Shown: positions 7,233 to 16,300 of the stretch, one piece after another
How the letters are laid out: each line of letters starts with the position of its first letter
Numbering within the stretch: the first letter of the stretch is position 1
Virus record (IMG/VR): IMGVR_UViG_3300017731_000084
Location: 1-20,351 of that record
Direction: 5' to 3' (one strand)
DNA from: a virus
DNA length: 20,351 bases
Translations under genes and position numbers: made by a program
Notes under the pieces: model-generated
Told to the model about the DNA's origin: nothing
Database searches by the model: none
Seen by the model: the letters and a program-made list of their open reading frames with translations, nothing else

Positions 7233-8821
7233 GATATTATAAAGGAGGCGGTAGTTCCGCACCAACAGAAACAACTGTAACTAATACTGATTTACCAGAT
7301 TATGTAGAGCCGTATTTTAAGCGACTGCTACAAAGAGGTGAAGCAGAAAGTCTTCAAGGCTATGACCCATATGGAGGTCAAAGACTAGCTTATTTTTCTC
7401 CTGATGAATTAACATCACAGGCAATGACTAGAGGTTTTGCTACCTCTGGAACTCCACAAGCTTATACAGATGCACAAAGTAGACTTAATATGCAAGGTAC
7501 TATTGGCGGAGAATATACTGCTGGTCAAGCACAAGCAGGCTATCAACCACGAGAAATGGGTGCTACTTATCAAGCTGGTCAAGTAGGACCAACATATCAA
7601 GCTGGTGAGTTTTCTCCACAATATCAAGCAGGACAGTTTAGTCCAGGATATCAAGCAAGAGATATTACATCAGGCTATGACCCAACTATAAGACAGTCTA
7701 CATATCAAGCAGGTTCTATGGGTGATGCCTATACACCTCTAGGCTATGAAGAAAACTTACAAAGGTTTATGTCTCCATATCAACAAAATGTTACTGATAT
7801 AGAAAAGCGTGAAGCTAGAAGACAATCTGAAATATCAGGTAAAAGCATACAAGATGCAGCTACTCAATCAGGTGGATTAGGCGGTTATCGTGAAGCTATT
7901 ATGCAATCAGAAAGAGAGCGTAATCTTGGTCAACAACTAGGTGATATACAAGCTAGAGGTAGTCAAGCAGCATTTGAATCTGCACAACAACAACTTGAAA
8001 GAGAAAGAGCTGGCGGATTAGGTGCAGCACAACTTGGATTACAAAGATTTACTGCTGGTGAAGGTGCAAGACAAACACAAGAACAGTTATCACAAGCAGC
8101 ATTTCAACAAGCTGAACAATCAAGACAACAAAAAGAATCGTTTGCTCAAGCAGCATATGGTGCTGGTGAATCAGCAAGACAAAGAGCTGCTGAGTTAGGA
8201 TTAAATGCACAGCAACAAGAAGAAGCAGCTAAACAAGCTCAAGAAAAATTTAGTCAGTCTGGATTCCAAATGCAACAGCAAGCCTTACAACAACAAGGTG
8301 CACAAGGATTAGATGCTTTTAGAGCACAGCAATCAGCATTGCAACAGCAGGGTGCACAAGGAATACAAGCTTATCAAGCAGGTGAAGCTGCAAGACAACA
8401 AGCAGCTAGGCTTGGTTTAACAGCGTCACAACAAAATGAGGCAGCTAGACAAGCTCAAGAGAAGTTTAGACAAAGCGGATTTGATTTATCTAGTCGTTAT
8501 AACTTAGCTGCTGCAGAAGGCTTACAAGGATTAGGAAGTGCACAACAAGCAGATGCACTTTCTAGAATACAAGCACTTCAAGGTATCGGCTCACAACAGC
8601 GTGCTTTACAACAAGCAAGTTTAGATATGGGTTATGAAGATTTCTTACGACAACAAAACTATGCTAAACAACAACTTAGTGACTTTGGTGGTCTATTAAG
8701 AGGTGTGCCAGTAACACCAACAGCTATGAGAAGCACATATCAACAACAACCAGGATTATTCCAAACTGCCGTAGGTGCAGGACTAAGTGGTCTTGGTCTA
8801 TATAGAGGAATGGGAGGCTAA
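7229..8821 (+). CDS. Gln-rich repeat virion protein, probable ejection/tail protein
   Basis: This is a 530-aa soluble, Gln/Ala/Gly-rich protein. The N-terminus (GGGSSAPTETTVTNTDLPDY, then VEPYFKRLLQRGEAES) is a pattern I know from podophage structural genes. Residues 95-166 are eight exact-length 9-residue repeats centred on YQAG. Residues about 176-256 contain MSPYQQNVTDIEKREARRQ, then GGLGGYREAIMQSERERNLG and QLGDIQARGSQAAFESAQQQ, a segment also familiar from marine podophages. From about 256 to 460 the protein is a Gln-rich helical region with an internal 72-residue repeat, probably coiled coil. The C-terminus returns to DFLRQQNYAKQQLSDFGGLL and a Gly-rich tail. The position between the LysM protein and the large internal protein suggests an internal core or tail-tube protein. 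AAGGA at about 7214-7218 and ATGA coupling support the start. Confidence 0.72.
   Translation: MRYYKGGGSSAPTETTVTNTDLPDYVEPYFKRLLQRGEAESLQGYDPYGGQRLAYFSPDELTSQAMTRGFATSGTPQAYTDAQSRLNMQGTIGGEYTAGQAQAGYQPREMGATYQAGQVGPTYQAGEFSPQYQAGQFSPGYQARDITSGYDPTIRQSTYQAGSMGDAYTPLGYEENLQRFMSPYQQNVTDIEKREARRQSEISGKSIQDAATQSGGLGGYREAIMQSERERNLGQQLGDIQARGSQAAFESAQQQLERERAGGLGAAQLGLQRFTAGEGARQTQEQLSQAAFQQAEQSRQQKESFAQAAYGAGESARQRAAELGLNAQQQEEAAKQAQEKFSQSGFQMQQQALQQQGAQGLDAFRAQQSALQQQGAQGIQAYQAGEAARQQAARLGLTASQQNEAARQAQEKFRQSGFDLSSRYNLAAAEGLQGLGSAQQADALSRIQALQGIGSQQRALQQASLDMGYEDFLRQQNYAKQQLSDFGGLLRGVPVTPTAMRSTYQQQPGLFQTAVGAGLSGLGLYRGMGG
7511..7726 (+). repeat. Eight tandem 27-bp units encoding a 9-residue YQAG repeat
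   Basis: The 216-bp stretch encodes eight consecutive 9-residue units with a Tyr at position 2 of each: EYTAGQAQA, GYQPREMGA, TYQAGQVGP, TYQAGEFSP, QYQAGQFSP, GYQARDITS, GYDPTIRQS, TYQAGSMGD. Four units hold YQAG exactly. The DNA units are diverged and use different codons, so this is an old protein-level repeat, not a recent DNA duplication. It lies at residues 95-166 of the 530-aa protein. Confidence 0.9.
8174..8482 (+). repeat. Internal 72-residue repeat in the Gln-rich protein
   Basis: A segment reading ARQRAAELGL...EEAAKQAQEKFSQSGF at about 8174-8266 recurs as ARQQAARLGL...NEAARQAQEKFRQSGF at about 8390-8482. The offset is exactly 216 bp (72 residues). Between them sit two copies of an 18-residue unit containing ALQQQGAQG. 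Codons differ between copies, so the duplication is not recent. Confidence 0.8.
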
Positions 8822-8822
8822 T

Positions 8823-10343
8823 ATGAATTTAGTACAAATAGCAAATGAACTAGAGTATGTGCCTAAACAGCAATTGGCTGAAATGTCACAAAACCCTGAC
8901 TCTCGTTATCCACAATATTTGGTTATATCAGAAATACAAAGAAGAACAAAGAATGAAAAAGCTTATGCAGCAATGAAACAACAGCCTACTACTACAGTAG
9001 CTGAAGAAGTTGTTAATGAGTTTATTCAACCTAAAGGTTTGCAAGCAGGTATGCCATCTGGGTCAGCTCCAACTGATGTTTTCTCACCAGAGTCTAGTGG
9101 TATGCCTGCCTCTGCTCCTATGCAAATGGCAGCAAGTGGTGGCAGAACTGGATATTATGGTGGTGGATATAGTGCATTTGGTGAATCAGGTTTTGGTCCA
9201 GGAAGTTTTAGTTCTGGATATGGTGGTGGTTATAGTGTTAAACCAAACTCATCACAAGGATTAAATCAAATGGTAAATAATCCAATTGAACTTGGTGGAC
9301 CATTTTCAAAAACAAATTCAAGTGACACTATTCCAATAGAATCTTTATCTGAAAGTGATAGAGCAGAAATAGTAGAAAAGTCTGAAGGTTTAAGTCCAGG
9401 ACAAAAAGCAATACTTGGCTTAGATGCTTTGGCATTAGCTCTTTTAGTTACACCTGCACCAGGAGCAAGGATTGCAGCAGGAGTTACTAAATTATTAGCA
9501 TTAGGTGGTAGAGGTATTAGTGCATTAAGCAAAATGAATCAAGCTCGTAGGGCAAATAAGTTTTTAAAAGCTGGTCAAAATGAATTGGCTAGAAAAGGTG
9601 GTGTACCAGCTACAGTACCATATAACCCACAAATGGTAAGAGACCTTGGTCAAAAAGCAGTAAGGAGAGATTTACCTGTTAAGTTAGGAGCAGGTACTCT
9701 TGCAGCAGGTTCAACATATGCTTTAATAGACCCAGAATCTCCATTAGGTTTAACAAATCAAGGCGAAGCACCTGAAACAGAAGAACAAAGAAACTTAAGA
9801 TTAGCAGCCGAAGCAGAAGGAGAAAGATTAGCTAAGATACAAGCTGCTAGAGATGAAGATGCTAGAATCGTATCGCTTACAGATTTTGTAAATGCTAAGG
9901 ATGCTAGAGGCAAAGCAGAAAGAAGAAAGGCTGGTCTTGATATAGCACAACTAGGTGGAGTTATATTAGGCTCTAGAAACTTAACTGAAATGGGTAAAGG
10001 TATTGCTGGTCTAGCTAGTAACATACAAACTAGAGATGCAACACAAGATTTATCTGAAGCACAACAACAATACTATCAAGCACAAACAGGTAAGATTCAA
10101 GCTGAAACAGCAATGATGCCTGCTAAACAATTGAGAACAGAAATAGATACTTATGCAAAATATCTTAAAACATTAATTGAACAAAATGATGGTAGTGAAC
10201 AAAGTGTTGCACAAATAACACAAGTGCAAGAATATATAAATTCTTTAAGTGCACAGTTAGCAAAAATACAAGGTTATGCCTCAGTAGATAAAGAAGAAGA
10301 AAGGCAAAGAAGATTACGAGAAAGTGGAATATCTGTTACCTAA
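8823..10343 (+). CDS. Internal virion protein with a membrane segment and coiled-coil tail
   Basis: This is a 506-aa protein. The N-terminal 60 residues (ELEYVPKQQLAEMSQNP, then YPQYLVISEIQRRTKNEKAY) resemble a leader seen in podophage internal proteins, followed by TTTVAEEVV. Residues about 104-142 are Gly/Tyr-rich and begin ASGGRTGYYGGG. A hydrophobic stretch at about 193-230 (ILGLDALALALLVTP onward) could span or associate with a membrane, followed by a basic helix. The last 170 residues are charged, helical and coiled-coil-like. The frame is open upstream to an ATG at 8787 inside the previous gene, but ATG 8823 is chosen: GGGAGG at 8813-8818 has good spacing and lies at the end of the previous gene. 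The next gene starts 10 bases after this stop. The likely role is a core protein ejected with the DNA; this is inference. Confidence 0.72.
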   Translation: MNLVQIANELEYVPKQQLAEMSQNPDSRYPQYLVISEIQRRTKNEKAYAAMKQQPTTTVAEEVVNEFIQPKGLQAGMPSGSAPTDVFSPESSGMPASAPMQMAASGGRTGYYGGGYSAFGESGFGPGSFSSGYGGGYSVKPNSSQGLNQMVNNPIELGGPFSKTNSSDTIPIESLSESDRAEIVEKSEGLSPGQKAILGLDALALALLVTPAPGARIAAGVTKLLALGGRGISALSKMNQARRANKFLKAGQNELARKGGVPATVPYNPQMVRDLGQKAVRRDLPVKLGAGTLAAGSTYALIDPESPLGLTNQGEAPETEEQRNLRLAAEAEGERLAKIQAARDEDARIVSLTDFVNAKDARGKAERRKAGLDIAQLGGVILGSRNLTEMGKGIAGLASNIQTRDATQDLSEAQQQYYQAQTGKIQAETAMMPAKQLRTEIDTYAKYLKTLIEQNDGSEQSVAQITQVQEYINSLSAQLAKIQGYASVDKEEERQRRLRESGISVT

Positions 10344-10353
10344 AGGATAAATA

Positions 10354-13300
10354 ATGCCTCAATATCAATTAGAAAATGGTCAAACTTTAAATGTTCCAGA
10401 TAATTTAGACCCTGACAAAAGAGCACAAATAGCAGAAGACATTAAAGCTGCTTATGGTGTTGATATAAATCAATCTACTTTTTTAGAAAGTGCTGCTGAT
10501 AAAGTTAAATCAGTAGGTAGAGGTACTATAGGAATAGCAACAAGAGAACTTCTAGGTTTAGCTGCTTTATTTGATATGGGCAATGACAGCGAATTAGTTG
10601 AAGATTTGCAAGAGTACCAAGACTATCTTAGAACAGATTCTCCTTTTGCTTCAGACCCAAAGTTTAAAGATACATATGGTACTGCTTTAGCAGAAGGTGC
10701 TGGGTCATTTATACCTTTTTTAGGTGCTGGTTTAGCTGGTAGAGCATTAGCTAGTAGAGGAATTGTAAGTCCAACTGTAGGAACATATGGTATTCCTATG
10801 TCTTTGGCTATTCCTGTAGGTGTCTCTGGACAGGTTGATAGAATGTCAATGGCTAGAGAAATGGGTGAAGATGTTGGACCAGTAGCTGAAGTATTTGCTG
10901 AACTATTTGGTGGAGCTATAGGTGCTACAGAAGTATTACCTATTGCTAGATTCTTACAAAATGTACCTAAGTCTGCTTTAAAAAATCCTACTACTAGAGA
11001 GAGCATAGTTAATTCATTAAAACAATTTGGTACTGGTGCTGTGACTGAAGGTAGTCAAGAATTACTAGCAAGTCTTGCACAAGATTTAACTGCTAGAGGT
11101 TTATATAGTGATGAGTTACCAATAGGAGAAAGTTGGTTTGATGAGTTTACTATTGGCGGTATCATTGGTGGTAGTGCTAATGTGCTTCTTAGTGCTATGG
11201 GTGGCAAGCGTTCATATCGTAATGCCTATCACAGAGACAGAGAAGCTAAAGCTAGAGAAAATAAACTCTATTTACAAGAGCAAGGTAAGTTTGAAAGAGC
11301 TTTAGACCAAGGAGAAGTAACCGAATATCAACAACCTATATCAGTAGCCAAACCAGATATACCTGTGCCTGGAGTTTCAGGAGCAGAACCACAATTAGAA
11401 ATCGTACAACTTGCTGATGGCTCTTATGGAGTTATTGATACACAAGCAACAGAAAATCCTGTTATTGCATCAGCACCCACCGAAACAGAAGCTCTAGTTC
11501 TTAGAGACAAACAACAAAACCAATACCAAAGAGATAAGTTAAAGTCTAGATTAGATAATGATTTATATAGCATGGGCTTAAGCGAAAGTGATACAGCTCA
11601 GAAGATTGGTGCAACTGTTCTTGACCCAAACAATACACAAGTTAATTTACAAACACTTCTTAACTTTGACCCTAAATATAAAGGAGCAAAGAAAAAGAAA
11701 AGAATAGATACATCTGGCAATCAAGATGATTTAATAGATATAAAAAATTATGTAGAGAATACTCGTAAGTTACCATTCAAAACAACTTACTCTATGGCAG
11801 AAGCTAAAAAGTTTTTATCTGCTAAAGCATTTAATGAACTTAATGCTGATATGTCAAAAACTGTATTTACAGAATCTGAAAAAAGAGGCGAGCCTTCTAT
11901 TCGTGCAGATAAAGAACAATTAGATATTTCATTAAAATATTTAAAAGAATTAGCTGGTTCTAAAAATATAGATTTAGATATTGATAGCGTAGCTTTTAGT
12001 AGATTCAATGAAATGCTTACTGGCTCAAGCTCATTCAAAGGAATGAGTCGTGGTCAAAGAGAATTATTATTAGCAAGAATACATTCACTACCTAAATTTA
12101 ATTCATTAACACCTTTACCTGATTTTAGAATTAGAGAATACACAGCACAAGATATGGCTGACTTTGTAGGTGGTGTAGGTAAACAAACTTTTACATATGA
12201 TGACATTGCAACATATTTAAAAGATAGATTTACAGGTAGACAATCAAAATATTATAAAGATATTTATGGACTTACTAATACTTTAGACATAGAAATAGGA
12301 CTTAATGAAGGAATCTTAGATGAGCAAGTTGCTACCTTTGGTTCTGACTTAAGAACAAGTGGTAGAGCCGAAAGACCTAATAAAGATAATCCTAGAATAT
12401 TAAGAATTAGAGATAACTTTGAGTTTGATATAGCTAGAAAAGCAGAAGCATTTGGAGAAACACCAGATGAATTTGGAGCTAGGCTGCGTCAAGAAAATAT
12501 TTTACCAGAAGAAACTATTAACCAGTTAATAGAATCTGAGCGTGTGCGACAAGAAAAAGTATTACCACCTGCTGAAATAGAACCAAAAATATTAAACTTT
12601 AATGAAGTTGTAGAAGAAGGCAGAACTAATAAGTTTGCTAAAGAGTTAAAGAAAAGATTAAATAAATTAGGACTTGCAGAAACAGGAGTCATTGTTAGTA
12701 ATGACATACTATCTTCAGAAAATTTAGTAGCAGGTCAAACAGGTGAAGTAGTATTTGACCCTACAAAAACTAGACAAGAAAAAACTGAAGCACAATATGA
12801 TGCCGATACAGATACTATTCTTCTATCTCTAAATGCTGTAAATCCTACAGGAACATCTTCAGATGCAGAAATACAAGCAAGATTAAACTCTATTATAGAT
12901 GGGCAAGTTATACATGCGTTTCGTGCTAAAGATTTAATTAATGAAAAAGAATATAAATATTTAAGAAATCAAGTTAAGAGCAGAAAAGTACCTTTTGAAT
13001 TTGATGAAAATTTTAAAGGCAGAACTTTTTATGATAGAAGTAAAGCAATCAATTCTACTAGAGCAGAACAACTTATATCAGAAGGTAGAGGTACAGACTA
13101 TGTTGAGGAGATGTATGTAGAAAATGCTATAGCAGATTTATATAGAGCTAAAGATATTAAGCCTGATATACCACCAAAAGCTAAAGGTATATTTAGTAAA
13201 TTTATTGATTTCTTTAGAGGCATGGGAACAGCTATGCGTTCTTCTGGCTATAAAAAATCAGCATATATCTTTCGTGATATAGAGTCTGGCAAGATTGGTA

Positions 13301-16300
13301 GTAGACAAAGAGACAAAATAAGAACTTTAAGAGAACTAGATAGATTGCCAATAGCAGCAGAGCTAGCACCTATAGCAGAGGTAGATGAAACTGTAGATGA
13401 AACTATTGAAGAAACTTCAGAAATTACACAAGAAGAAATAGATGAGTTTGATATTGCTGGTGCAACATTTAGTGATACAAAGAATACAAACTTTAAAGCT
13501 GCAAAAAATGAACCTATACAAGGTAGAATTATTGCACCACCTAAAGGAACAAAGACTACCAGAACTGTTAGCCAAGATGGTTTGTATGATTCAAGAAAAT
13601 TAACTGAAGCAGAAAAATTAGAAGATGCAGAGTTTATTTTAAACAACACAGAAAATAAAAACTTAATTGGTGTTATGGAGTGGTTTGTTAAAAATGCACC
13701 AAGTAAAGACTATGGGTTTATAGCACAAGCTGTATTAAAACAACTTAAAATGTTGAACACAAAGTTTGGTTTAAACTTTGATTATACTGTTGCTGATGAA
13801 TCTTTCTTGGCACAAAAAACAACTGATGATGTAATTCGTAGAGATATTGGTTATCTAAAAAGAAATAAAATGAAAATAGGTGGTGTATCTATGTACCCTA
13901 GAAGGGGTGCTTCTGGATATGATGGACAATTCAGAGTTTACATAATGAATGTAAATGGAAACAATAGTGTAGATTTTGAAACAATACTTCATGAAGCTAT
14001 TCATTCTGCAACACAAGCAGCAACGACAGTAGGAGACCCCAAAAATTCATTTTTCTTTCCTAATATTAAAGATTCTAAATTAGAAAGTAACTTTAAAAAT
14101 TTAGAAAAATTAAGAAAACGAGTACAAAGTGAAATAAGAAAAAAAGGTTCACCAGACTTTATGGTTAAGTATGGTGTAAAAAATGTTGATGAACTATTAG
14201 CTGTTGGTTTAACTAATAGACAATTCCAAAAATTTATGGAAAACATTGAGTACAATCAACAAGGACAAAAAACTTTATGGGATGCGTTTGTAAATAGTGT
14301 AAGACAATTACTAGGACTGCGTGCAAAACAAGGAACAGCTTTATCTGTATTCTTAAAAGAGTCAAGCGGTATGCTTTCATTAGAAGCAGATGCTGCTAAA
14401 CAGATAGCTGATTACTTTACACCTAATCAAAATCAATCTCCTGGTCCTGAATTAGAACCTCTTACTAATCGTGGTCCACCACAAAGACAAGCAATTGAAA
14501 CACAAATTCGTGAATTAGAAAGTAGACTATATGACTTAAATAATGTTCGTAATAGAGAAGGCGGAGTAATGAGTAATGCCAATCTCAATAGACTAAACAA
14601 TCAAATAAGTCAGGTTGAAAATCAAATACAAGCATTAGAAAATGAATTAAATAATTTACCTCCAGAACAAAGAGATTTATTTAGTCCTTTCCAATCTGCT
14701 GTGCGTTCTCCTAATCCTAATATTGGATTACAAAAAGCAGTAGAAAGTGCAGAAGAACTTAGTAGAAAAACACCAAGAGGTGATATACCTCCATACAATA
14801 CAAATGCTTCTGATGTAGCCTTAGAAGCTGCACAAGACTTTGTTAAAGATTTATCTGCTCCTGCTATTAAATTGCCTGAACTTAAAATGGAAGTTCCTGC
14901 AGAATTTGAAAAACAAGCTGCACAAAGTGGACATAGAAGTTCAACACTTACATCTGGTGAGCGTTTAATAGATATAGTTTCTGACCCTATAACTAATATA
15001 AAGAAATCATTCAATGGATTTAGGCAAGCTATTGTTGATAGTTTAGACCCTATACAAAAAGCTATAGTTAATGGTATAGAAACTAATGAAGAAGTAAGAC
15101 TAGCAAATAGTTTAGTGTCTACTTCTACAATGGCTTCTTTAAGATTGGCTGATAGAGCAAGAGGTATCTTTGCACAAATGCTTACAAGAGGCATACCTGT
15201 TGGTCAAATTAATGGTGTAGATGCTTTAACTTCAGTAGAAGAACTAGAAATAGATACTAAATACAATCCATTTATAGATGGAAATAAAGGCAAAGGTGGT
15301 TTTGTACAGTTTACTGCACCACTATATGCAGACCCTACAGTAGATTTAGAATATGTATTTGGTCTTTATGCAAAACTTAAAAGAATAAAAACATTACAAG
15401 ATAATGGTGTCGAGATAGACACACCTCCCTCATTAAAAGATTTAGAACAAATAAAACAAATAGAAAATAATTACAAAAGTGTAGTAGAAGTCTATAACAA
15501 TTATCAAAAATGGAATAATGGACTTATTAAGTTTGCTGAATCTAAAGGTTTATTGAGCAAAGAACAATCTGCACAATGGAGAGAACATTCATCTTACTAT
15601 CCATTCTATAGAGAAATGATAGATGATGAAGGTAGAATAGCACCTGCTATAGGTGGTGGTTACTTACCTAACAATCCTTTATCTATAAAAATGAAAGGCT
15701 CAGAAAAAGAAATTACTGTGCCTCCATTAGAAGCTATAGCTAGAAACTCTTTATCTATTCTTACAGCATCCATGAAAAACGATGGTGTTAGTAAATTAGT
15801 AAGAGACATGCAATCTTTAGATTTAGCACAAGAAATTGCTGCTAAAGATACACCTGGATTAAATACAGTATTTGTATTTGAAGACGGCATTAAAAAACAT
15901 TTCTTACTAGAAGACCCAGAAATATATTATGCAATACAAACAGTAGGTGGTATTAAAACAGATGCCTTAACTAAATTTTTTGCTATGCCAGCAGGGTTTT
16001 TAAGAGATACAGTTACAAGAGACCCTGGGTTTGTTGTTGTAAACATACTTAGAGATACCTTATCTTCTGCTGTCACATCAGGAGTAGAGTTAGGTATAGA
16101 TTCAGATAGCTATACACCAATTATAGATTCAGTTAAGAATATGTTTGGTAGCATGGAAGACTTAGAAAAGTTTGGAATCATAGGTGGTTATGACTTTGCT
16201 AATGATGAAGGCGATATTGTTAAGTTCATGGCTAGAACTAGGAGACAGCAAGGACTCTCACCAGAAAACGGAATATCTGTAGAAAGTGCTTTCTTTAAAC

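Noticed and set aside
7511-7726. CRISPR-like array
   Set aside because: The 27-bp units have no spacers, are diverged, and stay in frame in a structural gene.
9010-9264. 84-aa frame on the plus strand
   Set aside because: Alternate frame of the Gly/Tyr-rich part of the 506-aa gene; its Val/Leu runs come from shifted Gly codons.
12516-12532. ATTAACCAGTTAAT palindrome resembling the leftward intergenic element
   Set aside because: It lies in the giant gene (residues TINQLIE) with no A-run or start codon nearby; most likely chance.
14622-15194. 190-aa open frame on the minus strand
   Set aside because: It lies fully inside the giant rightward gene and has Ser/Leu-rich low-complexity composition typical of an antisense frame; no Shine-Dalgarno or family pattern.
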